NCBI RefSeq assembly: GCF_042731755.1 | Contig: NZ_JBHWLR010000015.1 | Location: 89,752 to 153,751 of the forward strand | DNA: 64,000 bases | DNA from: Promicromonospora sp042731755 | GTDB lineage: Bacteria > Actinomycetota > Actinomycetes > Actinomycetales > Cellulomonadaceae | Direction: 5' to 3' | Shown here: piece after piece, positions 23,077 to 33,478 of the stretch | How positions within the stretch are numbered: the stretch's first letter is position 1 | How the letters are laid out: every line of letters starts with the position of its first letter | Program-made: the position numbers and the translations under genes | The notes under the pieces: model-generated | Told to the model about the DNA's origin: nothing | The model's input: only the letters and a program-made list of their open reading frames with translations | Database searches by the model: none

Positions 23077-24501
23077 ATGTCGCGGATCCTGCCCCGGTCC
23101 ACCCCCGAGGCCGAGGGGCTCGACCCCGCGGCGCTGCGCCGTCTGGTCGACCGCCTGGACGCCCTGGAGGACGTGCACAGCGTGATGGTGCTGCGGCACG
23201 GCAGCGTGGTCGGCGAGGCCTGGTGGCACCCGCACACGGCCGACCGCCCGCACGTCATGTTCTCGGTGAGCAAGAGCTTCACGTCCACGGCGGTCGGCAT
23301 CGCGGTCCACGAGGGGCTCCTGACCCTGGACGACCGGGTCGTCGACCTCCTGCCGGACGACGCCCCCGCCGACCCGGGCGAGCACCTGCGCGCCCTGCGC
23401 GTGCGCGACCTGCTGACCATGACGACGGGCCACAGCGCCTCGACGATGGAGGGCATCGACCGCACCATCTCGCTGCCCGGCGCGGGCTGGGCGCGCGCGA
23501 TCCTGGCGCAGCCCGTGGAGCACGAGCCGGGCACGCACTTCGTCTACAACACGGGCGCGACCTACCTGCTGTCGGCGATCCTGCACCGGCTCACCGGCGA
23601 GCGGCTGCTCGACTACCTGACGCCGCGCCTGCTGGAGCCGCTCGGCATCACGCACGCCACGTGGGAGCAGGACCCCGACGGCATCGACGTGGGCGGCTTC
23701 GGGCTGTCCGTCACCACCGAGGAGATGGCGGCGTTCGGGCAGCTCTGCCTGCAGGGCGGCGTCTGGCAGGGGCGGCAGCTCGTGCCCGCGGAGTGGGTGG
23801 CGGCGGCGACCTCCGCGCAGGTCCCGAACGGCCCGCACGGCTGGCCCGACTGGAACCAGGGGTACGGCTACCAGTTCTGGCAGTGCCGCCACGGCGCCTA
23901 CCGGGCCGACGGCGCGTTCGGGCAGTACGTCGTCGTCTGGCCGGAGAAGGACCTGGTCATCACCATGACCTCGGGCCTCTCCGACCTGCAGTCCGTGCTG
24001 GACGTGGTCTGGGACACCCTGCTGCCCGACGCCGCCTGGGTCGCCCCGGCCGCGACGCCGGACGCGGAGGCAGCCCCGTTCGAGCAGGCTCTGCCGACGC
24101 CGGCCGGCGCGGCGTCGTCCCCGCTCGCGGAGAGCGGCGCCACCTACGCGCTGGAGCCGAACGAGCGGGACATCACCGCGCTCGCCGTGCGCCGCGCCGC
24201 GGACGACCGGACCGAGATCACGTTCACCGTCGGCGGGCTGGACCACGCCGTGTCGTTCGGGCACGAAGCCTGGGTATCGGGGAGCGGCTCGCTCCTGGGC
24301 ACCCCGGCCGACGTCGCGACCGCGGCCGCCTGGGCCGACGAGTCGACGCTGCGCGGCCGGATGGTCTTCCTCGGCACCCCGTTCGAGTGGCGCCTGGAGC
24401 TGCGGTTCTCCGGCGACGACGTGGTGGTGACGATCGACCAGAACGTGGCCTTCGGCGAGCGTGGGCTGCTGGCCGTGAAGGGCACGGCGCGCCGCGTCTG
24501 A
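23077..24501 (+). CDS. Cytoplasmic serine hydrolase, class C beta-lactamase family
   Basis: A 474-residue beta-lactamase-fold hydrolase. The nucleophile motif SxxK is SVSKSFTS (about residues 64-71), the YxN motif is YNTGATYLLS near 158, and the third motif region is HGWPDWNQGYGYQFWQCRHGAYRADG near 280-300. It has no signal peptide, which separates it from true AmpC and resembles 6-aminohexanoate-dimer hydrolase or EstB-type esterases. Residues 330-474 form an extra beta-rich C-terminal domain (DUF3471-like), often seen with such esterases. Natural substrate unknown. It stands alone between the RlaP gene and an ABC pair. Confidence 0.82.
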   Translation: MSRILPRSTPEAEGLDPAALRRLVDRLDALEDVHSVMVLRHGSVVGEAWWHPHTADRPHVMFSVSKSFTSTAVGIAVHEGLLTLDDRVVDLLPDDAPADPGEHLRALRVRDLLTMTTGHSASTMEGIDRTISLPGAGWARAILAQPVEHEPGTHFVYNTGATYLLSAILHRLTGERLLDYLTPRLLEPLGITHATWEQDPDGIDVGGFGLSVTTEEMAAFGQLCLQGGVWQGRQLVPAEWVAAATSAQVPNGPHGWPDWNQGYGYQFWQCRHGAYRADGAFGQYVVVWPEKDLVITMTSGLSDLQSVLDVVWDTLLPDAAWVAPAATPDAEAAPFEQALPTPAGAASSPLAESGATYALEPNERDITALAVRRAADDRTEITFTVGGLDHAVSFGHEAWVSGSGSLLGTPADVATAAAWADESTLRGRMVFLGTPFEWRLELRFSGDDVVVTIDQNVAFGERGLLAVKGTARRV

Positions 24502-24585
24502 CCTGCGACGTCATCCCCTGGTCGTACGCCCGGTTCATCCCGGGGGTCGACGGCCGGTGTGGGCGACTCACGCTACTGTCCCCGC

Positions 24586-25506
24586 ATGACACCAGACGGT
24601 GGTATCCGCGCGCAGGGCGTGCGGCGTTCGTTCGGGCCGGTCCACGCCGTGGCCGACGTCGACCTGGTCGCCGCACCGGGCCGCGTCACGGCGCTCATCG
24701 GTCCCAACGGGTCGGGCAAGACGACCCTCCTGCTGATGCTCGCGGGGCTGCTGACGCCCGACGCGGGCACGATCAGCATCGCCGGGGCGGACCCGGTGAC
24801 CCAGAACTACGCCGCGCGCTCGCGCACCGGCTGGATGCCCGACGTGTTCGGCACGTGGGACTCGCTGACCGCGCGCGAGGTGCTGACGACGGTCGCGGCG
24901 GCGTACCGGATGGACGCAGCGGCCGGCCAGGCCCGCGCCGGCGAGCTGCTGGAGCTGGTGCACCTGTCGGAGCTCGCCGACCAGCCCGCGCACGTCCTGT
25001 CCCGCGGCCAGAAGCAGCGCCTCGGCCTGGCCCGTGCCCTGGTGCACGACCCCGCCGTCCTGCTGCTGGACGAGCCCGCCTCCGGGCTGGACCCGCGCTC
25101 CCGCGTGGACCTGCGTGTGCTCGTGCGCCGGCTGGCGGCCGAGGGCAAGACGGTGCTGGTCTCCTCGCACGTGCTCACCGAGCTCGACGAGATGGCCGAC
25201 GACGCCGTGTTCATCTCGCGCGGGCGCACGGTCGCCACGCAGTCGGTGGCCGACGGCGACCGGCCGCGCGAGTGGCGCCTGACCGCGCTGGACCCGGAGG
25301 CGCTCACGGCCTGGCTGGACCAGGACGGCCCGGCCTACCGCCGGGAGCCCGACGGCCCCGCCGTGCTCGTCGAGCTGGCGGGCGACGCCGCGGCCGCGGC
25401 GCTGCTGCGGTCCGCGGTCGAGGCCGGCGTCGACGTGTCGAGCCTCGCCCCCGCGGGCGGCGTGCTGGAGCAGGCCTACCTGGCCCTTGAGGAGGAGCGG
25501 CGATGA
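24586..25506 (+). CDS. ABC transporter ATP-binding protein
   Basis: A 306-residue ATPase of the ABC-2 exporter type. Walker A GPNGSGKTT is near residue 40, the signature is the variant LSRGQKQRLGLARAL near 140, and Walker B is VLLLDEPASGLDPRS near 160. The C-terminal 90 residues are an accessory segment of unknown role. ATG 24586 is preceded by TACTGT (24574-24579) at a 6-nt gap, consistent with leaderless initiation. The stop overlaps the permease ATG. Together they resemble the YxlF/NatA-like export systems; substrate unknown. Confidence 0.85.
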   Translation: MTPDGGIRAQGVRRSFGPVHAVADVDLVAAPGRVTALIGPNGSGKTTLLLMLAGLLTPDAGTISIAGADPVTQNYAARSRTGWMPDVFGTWDSLTAREVLTTVAAAYRMDAAAGQARAGELLELVHLSELADQPAHVLSRGQKQRLGLARALVHDPAVLLLDEPASGLDPRSRVDLRVLVRRLAAEGKTVLVSSHVLTELDEMADDAVFISRGRTVATQSVADGDRPREWRLTALDPEALTAWLDQDGPAYRREPDGPAVLVELAGDAAAAALLRSAVEAGVDVSSLAPAGGVLEQAYLALEEERR

Positions 25507-26645
25507 GCGTTGACGTGGAAGTGACCGAGCCGGCGTCGGCCCACGGCGGCGAGCCCGCCGGGCGCGGCACCTGGTCCCTGTCCTGGCACGGCCTGCGCAC
25601 CGTCACGGTGCTGGAGCTGCGCCAGCGCGTGCGCTCCACGCGGTGGAAGACCGCGCTGATCGTGTGGTTCGTCGTGGTCGGCGTGATCACGATGCTGACC
25701 ACCGGCGCGTTCGCCATCATCTCGGGCGAGAGCACCGACGAGACGTTCGGCGGGATGGTCTACAGCATCGTCGTCGGCTTCGTCCTGTTCCTCGGCCTGC
25801 TGGTGGCGCCGACCCTGTCGTCGGGCGCGATCAACGGTGACCGGAACGCGGGAACGCTCGCGACCCTGCAGGTCACGCTGCTGACGCCCGCGGAGATCGT
25901 GCTCGGCAAGCTCGCCGCTGCCTGGATCGCGGCGCTCGCCTTCCTGGTGGCGAGCATCCCGTTCCTGGTGTGGGCGCTGGTCGGCGGCGGCGTGTCCTGG
26001 CTCGCGCTGCTCACCACGGTGCTCATGCTGGCGCTCGTGCTCGGTGTCGTGTGCGCCATCGGGCTGGGCTTCTCGGCCGTGGTCTCCAAGACGTCGGGGT
26101 CGGCCGTGCTCACCTACCTCACGGTGGGCGGCATCACCGCGGTGCTGCCCATCATGTTCGGCCTGCTCGTCCCCGCGACGACCACCACCGAGAACGTGCG
26201 GGTGTGGGGCGTCGAGGCCGGGTACACCTGGGAGGAGACCACCGCGCCCGAGTGCGAGTGGCAGACCCAGGAGGTCGACGTGTGGCACAGCGAGCGCACG
26301 TGGTGGCTGCTGGCCCCCAACCCGTTCGTGGTGGTCGCGGACGCGCAGCCGCTCGGCGACCCGGAGGCGCTCTCCGAGGACGGCAACGTGCTCGCGCTGC
26401 TGCAGTACGGCGTCCGGTACGCCCGGACGGGCGACACCGGGCCGCAGGACTGGTGCTCCGGGGTCTACATGGACGGCGGCCCGCAGGCCGAGTCGCCCGT
26501 GGAGCCCGTCAAGGTCACGGACCAGCTCGTCTGGCCGTGGGGGCTCGGGTTCGACCTGCTGCTCGGCGCGGCCGGCGTGATCGTGGCGGTCAACCGCCTG
26601 CGGGTCCCGACGGCGCAGCTCCCGCAGGGCACCCGCGTCGCCTGA
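25503..26645 (+). CDS. ABC-2 type permease
   Basis: A 380-residue permease with about six membrane helices. The N-terminal VTVLELRQRVRSTRWKTALIVWFV is the usual amphipathic plus first-helix arrangement of ABC-2 permeases. The first coupling region is INGDRNAGTLATLQVTLLTPAEIVLGKL near residues 115-140, typical of NatB/YxlG-like proteins. An unusually large extracytoplasmic loop (about residues 230-325) carries two cysteines (PECEW and DWCSG) that may form a disulfide. It overlaps the ATPase gene (ATGA). Substrate unknown. Confidence 0.82.
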   Translation: MSVDVEVTEPASAHGGEPAGRGTWSLSWHGLRTVTVLELRQRVRSTRWKTALIVWFVVVGVITMLTTGAFAIISGESTDETFGGMVYSIVVGFVLFLGLLVAPTLSSGAINGDRNAGTLATLQVTLLTPAEIVLGKLAAAWIAALAFLVASIPFLVWALVGGGVSWLALLTTVLMLALVLGVVCAIGLGFSAVVSKTSGSAVLTYLTVGGITAVLPIMFGLLVPATTTTENVRVWGVEAGYTWEETTAPECEWQTQEVDVWHSERTWWLLAPNPFVVVADAQPLGDPEALSEDGNVLALLQYGVRYARTGDTGPQDWCSGVYMDGGPQAESPVEPVKVTDQLVWPWGLGFDLLLGAAGVIVAVNRLRVPTAQLPQGTRVA

Positions 26646-26648
26646 CCG

Positions 26649-27218
26649 TCAGGAGTGGAGGGCGTCGTACTCCGCCTCGGCGGCGACGTCGTCCTCCACG
26701 TCCAGGCGCAGGTGCGCCAGCAGCACCTGGAGCACGCGCAGCGCGGAGGCCGCGCGCTCGCCCCACAGCGAGAAGTACGAGAACTGCCACCACCACAGGG
26801 CCTCGAGCTCGTGGCCGCTGTCGAAGTGCTGGAGCCCCTTGGCCAGGGCCTCGGCGACGCACGCGAGGTCGCCCGACAGCGACGCCGACCCGACGTCCTC
26901 GCCGAGCACGGGGTCCACCACCTCGGTGTAGTCGTCGAACCCGTCGAACATCTTGGACAGGGCCTCGCGCAGCGGGTCGAGGTCGGTGTCGGGGCCGGCG
27001 TCGGGCTCGTAGCGCTCCTTGGGCACCACGTCCACGATCGCGGCGAGCCGCGCGCCTGCGGCCAGCAGGTCGGACGTCGCCAGCACGAGCAGCGAGAGCT
27101 CCGCCCCGGGCATCGCGCCGGAGGCGACCTGGGTCACCGTCGACAGGAACGTCCGTGCCTGTACGGACACCTGGTCTGCGACCTCTCGGAGGTCCGACCC
27201 GGGCGTGATCTCGCTCAT
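26649..27218 (-). CDS. DUF5063 family protein
   Basis: A 189-residue acidic cytoplasmic protein. ATG 27218 has GTGGGG 6 bases upstream, better than the GTG at 27230 that abuts the recR stop. The sequence (WWWQFSYFSLWGERAASALRVLQVLLAHLRLDVEDD) matches the DUF5063 proteins that follow recR in many actinobacteria. No catalytic motif is evident. Linkage to recR is the only clue to function. It is the second gene of a recR-DUF5063 minus-strand unit and ends convergent with the ABC permease. Confidence 0.78.
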   Translation of the reverse strand: MSEITPGSDLREVADQVSVQARTFLSTVTQVASGAMPGAELSLLVLATSDLLAAGARLAAIVDVVPKERYEPDAGPDTDLDPLREALSKMFDGFDDYTEVVDPVLGEDVGSASLSGDLACVAEALAKGLQHFDSGHELEALWWWQFSYFSLWGERAASALRVLQVLLAHLRLDVEDDVAAEAEYDALHS

Positions 27219-27230
27219 CGTGATCCCCAC

Positions 27231-27836
27231 CTACTTGTCGTTGCCGATGACACGGCGGCCTTCGAACGCACGACCGAGCGTCACCTCGTCCGCGTACTCC
27301 AAGTCTCCACCCACGGGCAGACCCGAGGCCAGCCGCGAGACAGTGATTCCCATGTGGGCCATCAGTCGGGAAAGATAGGTCGCCGTGGCCTCTCCCTCGA
27401 CGTTGGGGTCGGTGGCGAGGATGACCTCCTGCACCGTCCCGTCCGCGAGGCGGGCCAGCAGCTCGCTGATCCGCAGGTCGTCCGGGCCCACGTTCTCGAT
27501 GGGATTGATGGCCCCGCCGAGCACGTGGTAGCGCCCGCGGAACTCCCGGGTGCGCTCGATGGCGACGACGTCCTTGGGCTCCTCCACGACGCAGATCACG
27601 TCGTCGCTGCGCCGCGGGTCGAGGCAGATGCGGCACCGCTCGGCCTCGGCCACGTTGCCGCACAACTCGCAGAACCGCACGCGCAGCTTCACCTCGGTGA
27701 GGGCGTCGACCAGCCGCTTGACCTCGTGGTTGTCCGTGGCCAGCAGGTGGAACGCGATGCGCTGCGCGCTCTTGGGCCCGACGCCGGGAAGCCGGCCGAG
27801 CTCGTCGATCAGGTCTTGGACCGCGCCTTCGTACAC
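27231..27836 (-). CDS. recR: Recombination mediator protein RecR
   Basis: A 201-residue protein of standard length. The N-terminal HhH region is IDELGRLPGVGPKSAQRIAFHLL, the zinc finger CELCGNVAEAERCRIC lies at about residues 56-71, and the Toprim domain follows (VICVVEEPKDVVAIER, ATDPNVEGEATATYL). RecR assists RecF/RecO in loading RecA at gaps. Translation starts at GTG 27836. In most actinobacteria recR follows dnaX and ybaB in the same direction; here it lies about 8 kb away and on the opposite strand. Confidence 0.95.
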   Translation of the reverse strand: MYEGAVQDLIDELGRLPGVGPKSAQRIAFHLLATDNHEVKRLVDALTEVKLRVRFCELCGNVAEAERCRICLDPRRSDDVICVVEEPKDVVAIERTREFRGRYHVLGGAINPIENVGPDDLRISELLARLADGTVQEVILATDPNVEGEATATYLSRLMAHMGITVSRLASGLPVGGDLEYADEVTLGRAFEGRRVIGNDK

Positions 27837-27919
27837 AAGAGGTCAGCCTACGGGGCGGCACCGACATGCGAGCGCGAGACGAGGCCGGGTGAAGCGCGAG
27901 GTTCACGCACAATGCACGG

Positions 27920-28693
27920 GTGCCCGAACTAGATCTGACGACCATCGCCCTCCTCCTGCTCGCCGGCCTCGCCGCCGGGTGGGTCGACGCCGTGGTCGGC
28001 GGGGGCGGGCTGATCCAGCTCCCCGCGCTGCTGCTCGTCCCCGGGATCAGCCCCGTGCAGGCCCTGGCGACCAACAAGCTCGCCAGCATCATGGGCACCT
28101 CCACCAGCGCCCTCACCTACTACCGGCGCGTCCAGCCCGACCTGCGCACCGCGGGGCCGATGGCGCTCGCGGCCCTGGTGGGCGCGTTCGGCGGCGCGGT
28201 CGGGGCGTCGCACATCCCCGCCCAGCTCTTCAAGCCGATCATCCTCGTGGTGCTCGTCGGCGTGCTGGCCTGGACCCTGCTCAAGCCGAACGTCGGGCAG
28301 CACGACGACCTGAAGTGGGTCGGCAACGGGCACCGGCGCATCGCGGCCCTGATCGGCCTGCTGATCGGCGCGTACGACGGGCTGCTCGGCCCCGGCACCG
28401 GCACGTTCCTGGTGATCAGCCTGGTGAGCTTCCTCGGGTACTCGTTCCTCCCGGCGTCGGCCATCGCCAAGATCGTGAACTTCGCGACCAACCTGGGTGC
28501 GCTGCTCTTCTTCGTCCCGAGCGGCGCCGTGATCTGGGCCCTCGGCCTGGGGATGGGCGTGGCCAACATCATCGGCGCCTACGTCGGCGCCCGGATGGCG
28601 GTGGCGAAGGGCTCGAAGTTCGTCCGCGTGATCTTCGTCGTGGTGGTGGGGGCTCTGATCGCCCGCCTCGCCTGGGACGTCTTCGCAGGCTAG
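27920..28693 (+). CDS. TauE/SafE family anion exporter
   Basis: A 257-residue membrane protein with about eight helices. The TauE/SafE half-repeat motif is seen twice: VDAVVGGGGLIQLPALLLVPGISPVQALATNKLASI (residues about 16-52) and the weaker YDGLLGPGTGTFLVISLVSFLGYSFLPASAIAKIVNFATNLGAL (about 152-195). The family exports sulfite, sulfoacetate or related anions. GTG 27920 has CACAAT (27908-27913) at a 6-nt gap, suggesting a leaderless transcript. It sits alone between recR and lysC with no sulfonate genes nearby, so its substrate is open. Confidence 0.85.
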   Translation: MPELDLTTIALLLLAGLAAGWVDAVVGGGGLIQLPALLLVPGISPVQALATNKLASIMGTSTSALTYYRRVQPDLRTAGPMALAALVGAFGGAVGASHIPAQLFKPIILVVLVGVLAWTLLKPNVGQHDDLKWVGNGHRRIAALIGLLIGAYDGLLGPGTGTFLVISLVSFLGYSFLPASAIAKIVNFATNLGALLFFVPSGAVIWALGLGMGVANIIGAYVGARMAVAKGSKFVRVIFVVVVGALIARLAWDVFAG

Positions 28694-28821
28694 GACGGCG
28701 CCGTCCCGCACGGTGAACCGGCACGGCGTCCGAGATGCCCGCCGTCGTACCATCGATCCGCAAACCCAACCACCCGGCGGGCCGTTGAGACAGACGGAGG
28801 CCGGCAACGGAAGGCAGGCGC

Positions 28822-30096
<1,275 letters not shown>

Positions 30097-30097
30097 C

Positions 30098-31204
30098 ATG
30101 GTTGCCATCTCCGATCAGGGCGTCAACGTCGCTGTCGTCGGCGCCACCGGCCAGGTGGGCGCCGTCATGCGCCGCCTGCTGGAGGAGCGGGAGTTCCCCG
30201 TGGCGGCGATCCGGTTCTTCGCCTCGGCCCGCTCGGCGGGCACCACCCTCCCGTTCGCGGGCGTGGACGTGCCCGTCGAGGACGTCGCCGCGACGTCGAC
30301 CGAGGATCTCGCCGACATCGACATCGCGCTCTTCTCCGCCGGCGGCGGGACGTCGCGCGAGCACGCGCCGCGGTTCGCGGACGCGGGCGCGCTGGTGGTC
30401 GACAACTCGTCGGCCTGGCGGCGCGACCCCGAGGTGCCGCTGGTGGTCTCCGAGGTGAACCCCGACGCGATCGGGGACGCCGTCAAGGGCATCGTGGCCA
30501 ATCCGAACTGCACCACGATGGCCGCGATGCCGGTGCTCTCGCCCCTGGCGCAGGCGGCCGGGCTGGAGCGGCTGCGCGTCGCGACGTACCAGGCCGTGTC
30601 CGGCTCCGGGCTGGCCGGCGTGGCCGAGCTCGCCGGGCAGGTGCGGGCCGCCGTCGGGCAGGAGATCGAGGGGCTGGTGCACGACGGCGGGTCCGTCGAC
30701 CTGCCCGACCCCACGATCTACGCGGCGCCGATCGCGTTCAACGTGCTGCCGCTGGCCGGCAACCTGGTCGACGGCGGCTCGGGCGAGACCGACGAGGAGC
30801 AGAAGCTCCGCAACGAGTCCCGCAAGATCCTGGGCCTGCCCGACCTGGCCGTCGCCGGCACCTGCGTGCGCGTGCCCGTGTTCACGGGGCACTCGCTGTC
30901 GGTCCACGCCGAGTTCGCCCGGCCCATCACCCCGGACGAGGCCCGCAAGCTGCTGGCCGACGCCCCGGGCGTCCAGCTCGCCGACGTCCCGACGCCGCTC
31001 GCGGCGGCCGGCGTCGACCCGTCCCTGGTGGGCCGGATCCGGCAGGACCAGTCCGTGCCGGACGGCCGCGGCCTCGTCCTGTTCGTCAGCAACGACAACC
31101 TCCGCAAGGGGGCGGCCCTGAACACCATCCAGATCGCGGAGCTCATCGCGAACGACCTGGCGGAGCTCGCGGTGCTCGATGCCGCGGAGGCGGCCGACAC
31201 GTAG
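30098..31204 (+). CDS. asd: Aspartate-semialdehyde dehydrogenase
   Basis: A 368-residue enzyme that reduces aspartyl phosphate to aspartate semialdehyde with NADPH. The cofactor motif VVGATGQVGAVM is near residues 13-24, the catalytic Cys138 is in ANPNCTTM, and the active-site base region includes VFTGHSLSVHAEF. It starts one base after lysC, so the two are expressed together. A perfect 16-bp hairpin follows the stop. The length and motifs are those of the actinobacterial family. Confidence 0.95.
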   Translation: MVAISDQGVNVAVVGATGQVGAVMRRLLEEREFPVAAIRFFASARSAGTTLPFAGVDVPVEDVAATSTEDLADIDIALFSAGGGTSREHAPRFADAGALVVDNSSAWRRDPEVPLVVSEVNPDAIGDAVKGIVANPNCTTMAAMPVLSPLAQAAGLERLRVATYQAVSGSGLAGVAELAGQVRAAVGQEIEGLVHDGGSVDLPDPTIYAAPIAFNVLPLAGNLVDGGSGETDEEQKLRNESRKILGLPDLAVAGTCVRVPVFTGHSLSVHAEFARPITPDEARKLLADAPGVQLADVPTPLAAAGVDPSLVGRIRQDQSVPDGRGLVLFVSNDNLRKGAALNTIQIAELIANDLAELAVLDAAEAADT

Positions 31205-31223
31205 AGCCCGCCGCAGCGCCGCC

Positions 31224-31260
31224 GAGGGGCGGGACGGACTACTTGTCCGTCCCGCCCCTC
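31224..31260 (+). terminator. Terminator of lysC-asd operon
   Basis: A perfect 16-bp GC-rich stem (31224-31239 with 31245-31260) and a TACTT loop, 20 bases after the asd stop and followed by TCTGTCTT. Confidence 0.85.
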
Positions 31261-31326
31261 TCTGTCTTCGTACGAATCTTCTTCGCACGAGTTTCCCCGA
31301 GATGCTTGCGCCGACTCCTGCATCTA

Positions 31327-31352
31327 TGGTTCATTAGTCAAGTAATGAACCA
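31327..31352. promoter_or_regulatory. GntR/YtrA operator upstream of ABC operon
   Basis: TGGTTCATTA-gtcaag-TAATGAACCA, a perfect 10-bp inverted repeat with a 6-base centre. It closely resembles the known operator type of YtrA-subfamily regulators (GTTCATTA arms). It ends 17 bases before the GTG of the regulator gene and would overlap its promoter. Confidence 0.8.
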
Positions 31353-31369
31353 ACGGAGGGGGTGAGCCG

Positions 31370-31744
31370 GTGTTCGACGGGCCCGAGCCGATCTACATCC
31401 AGATCGCGCAGATGATCCGCGCGCAGGTACTCGCCGGTGAGCTGAAGGAGGAGGAACAGGTCATGTCCACCACACAGTTCGCGACGACGTTCCGCATCAA
31501 CCCGGCCACCGCCCAGAAGGCGTTCGCCGGTCTGGTCGAGGAGGGCGTGCTCTACAAGCGCCGTGGCCTCGGAATGTTCGTCGCGCCCCAGGCCAGGGAG
31601 CGCCTGCTCGCGGACCATCGCAAGCGCTACTTCGAGGAGGTCCTGGCCCCTGCGCTCCAGCAGGCGGACATCCTCGGCATCCCGACCGAAGACGTCGTCG
31701 CCTACGTCCTGGGCGCCGGCAAGCGACAGACGGAGGAGTCATGA
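31370..31744 (+). CDS. GntR family regulator, YtrA subfamily
   Basis: A 124-residue protein: a GntR winged HTH (residues about 7-75; PIYIQIAQMIRAQVLAGEL, then QFATTFRINPATAQKAFAGLVEEGVLYKRRGLGMFV) followed by only a short C-terminal dimerisation tail of about 45 residues. That short tail defines the YtrA subfamily, which represses ABC transporter operons and responds to wall-acting antibiotics in B. subtilis and other Gram-positives. GTG 31370 has GGAGGGGGTGAG upstream. The operator at 31327-31352 and the ATGA overlap with the first ATPase gene mark an autoregulated operon. Confidence 0.9.
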   Translation: MFDGPEPIYIQIAQMIRAQVLAGELKEEEQVMSTTQFATTFRINPATAQKAFAGLVEEGVLYKRRGLGMFVAPQARERLLADHRKRYFEEVLAPALQQADILGIPTEDVVAYVLGAGKRQTEES

Positions 31745-32685
31745 CGACCACCGCACCGTTCGGTGCCCGCCTGGACGACGTCGTCGTCCACTTCGGCAGG
31801 AGCCACCGGGTGCTGCAGAACGGCACCCTGATCCGGGACGAGGCCAGCACGGCGCTCGACGGCGCCACGCTCGCGATCCGCCCCGGGGTCATCACCGGCG
31901 TGCTCGGCCGCAACGGCGCCGGCAAGACGACGATGCTCTCGCTGCTGGCGGCGTTCACCCGCCCCACCAGCGGCACCGTCCGCGTCGGGCCGGAGGGCGA
32001 GGAGGAGGACCCGTGGGAGAACCCGTGGATCACCTCCGGCACGCAGCTCGTCCGCGAGAGCGGCGACCTGATGACCGACGAGAAGGTCTCCACCTCGCTC
32101 AAGTACTACGCCGACATGCGGCCGGACTGGAGCGCGGAGACGGCGGAACGCCTCCTCGACCTGTTCGAGGTAGACGTCCGCAAGCACCCGTCGGCCCTGT
32201 CGCGCGGCAAGCGCTCGGCGGTCGGCGCCACGATCGGCCTGGCCACGCGCGCGCCGCTGACCATCTTCGACGAGGTGTACCTCGGCATGGACGCGCCCAC
32301 GCGGTACGCGTTCTACGACGAGCTCCTCGCCGACTACGCCGAGCACCCGCGCACGATCCTCCTGTCCAGCCACCTGGTCGAGGAGGTCGAGCGGCTGTTC
32401 GAGGACGTCGTGGTCATCGACCGGGGCCGGGTGCTACTGGCCGAGCCCGCCGACCAGATGCGGGCGCGCGGGTTCAGCCTCACGGGCTCCAAGGACGCCG
32501 TCGAGCGGGTCGCGGGGGAGCGCCGGGTGCTGCACCGTCAGCAGCTCGGCGCGACCGTGCAGGTCACGCTGGAGGGCGCGCTGGACGACGACGAGCTGGC
32601 CGCCGCCCGCGGTGCGGGCGTCGAGGTCGGTTCCGTCCCGGTGCAGGACCTCTTCGTCCGCCTGACCGGCCCGGGGCGATCATGA
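31741..32685 (+). CDS. ABC ATP-binding protein with divergent motifs (YtrB-like)
   Basis: A 314-residue ATPase. Walker A is intact (GRNGAGKTT near residue 59), but the signature is LSRGKRSAVGATIGLA in place of LSGGQ, and Walker B reads LTIFDEVYLGMDAPTR, with DEV replacing the usual DEP. These variants are common in ATPases controlled by YtrA-type regulators. The last 70 residues form a small domain of unknown role. It overlaps the GntR gene upstream and a membrane protein gene downstream (ATGA each), so the three proteins are coupled. Confidence 0.82.
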   Translation: MTTTAPFGARLDDVVVHFGRSHRVLQNGTLIRDEASTALDGATLAIRPGVITGVLGRNGAGKTTMLSLLAAFTRPTSGTVRVGPEGEEEDPWENPWITSGTQLVRESGDLMTDEKVSTSLKYYADMRPDWSAETAERLLDLFEVDVRKHPSALSRGKRSAVGATIGLATRAPLTIFDEVYLGMDAPTRYAFYDELLADYAEHPRTILLSSHLVEEVERLFEDVVVIDRGRVLLAEPADQMRARGFSLTGSKDAVERVAGERRVLHRQQLGATVQVTLEGALDDDELAAARGAGVEVGSVPVQDLFVRLTGPGRS

Positions 32686-33467
32686 GCGCCACCACGTCGG
32701 CCGTGACGAGCCCCGGGCGGGACACGCTGGTCCGCGAGGCCGAGCGGCGCGGCGCCCGCCGCGCGGCCGGCATGACCCTGCGCGTCGTCAGCACGATCGG
32801 CGGGTGGTACTGGGCGATCTTCGCCGTCGTGGCCCTCGCGGTCATCCTGGGTAACGCCCGGTACGGCGGGGACCTGGACCAGGGCATCGTCGACGCCCAG
32901 ATGGGCGGCTCGTCCCGCTGGTTCGTGCTGGTGCTCGGCATCATCGTCCCCGCCGCGTACCTCCGGCTGCACGTCGCCGCCGGCGGCACGCGCAGGTCCA
33001 TGACGACCGGGACCCTCCAGGGCGCCCTCGTCAGCGGGCTGCTGATCGGGGCGGTGACCGCGCTCTACCTGGTCGCCGAGCGCGCGCTGTTCGCCGCACT
33101 GGACCTGACCTGGGCACGTGAGTTCGGGCTGCCGGTCGACGGCTACGGGGGCATCGCCCTGACGTTCGTCGCCGAGTCGCTCGTCGCGGCCACGTACTAC
33201 CTGGTGGGCGCCGCGATCTCGGCCGGCTACTACCGCCTCGGCGGGGTGCGGGGCTCGCTCTACGTCCTCGCCGCGCTCGTCCCGGCGGCGCTCGTCGACC
33301 TGGCCACGCACACGGGCGTCACCGCCCTGATCGCGGGCCCGCAGAACCTGCCCGACGGCGGGGCCGGCGTGCTGCTCGGCCTGGCGGGCGGCGCGGTCGC
33401 CGTCGCGCTGGCGGCCTGGCTGTTCGGCACGCCGCTGCGCTCCGTCCCGCTGCGACCTTCCGTCTGA
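32682..33467 (+). CDS. Integral membrane protein of YtrA-controlled ABC operon (copy 1)
   Basis: A 261-residue protein with six hydrophobic segments (near residues 38-58, 82-100, 112-132, 160-182, 195-215 and 228-250). It carries the motif YLRLHVAAGGTRRSMTTG, which also occurs in the next gene, and a membrane Glu in VAERALF. No ABC-2 permease motif is obvious, but position and topology make it the likely membrane partner of the preceding ATPase. It overlaps that gene by 4 bases. Substrate and exact family unknown. Confidence 0.7.
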   Translation: MSATTSAVTSPGRDTLVREAERRGARRAAGMTLRVVSTIGGWYWAIFAVVALAVILGNARYGGDLDQGIVDAQMGGSSRWFVLVLGIIVPAAYLRLHVAAGGTRRSMTTGTLQGALVSGLLIGAVTALYLVAERALFAALDLTWAREFGLPVDGYGGIALTFVAESLVAATYYLVGAAISAGYYRLGGVRGSLYVLAALVPAALVDLATHTGVTALIAGPQNLPDGGAGVLLGLAGGAVAVALAAWLFGTPLRSVPLRPSV

Positions 33468-33478
33468 GGGGCACGACC

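Noticed and set aside
19300..26650. Integrated mobile element or genomic island
   Set aside because: No integrase, transposase, tRNA-end duplication or direct repeat was found and GC and codon use match the rest; only accessory content is evident.
31267..31276. LexA box (TTCGTACGAA)
   Set aside because: The actinobacterial consensus TCGAAC-n4-GTTCGA is not matched and the neighbouring gene is not an SOS gene.
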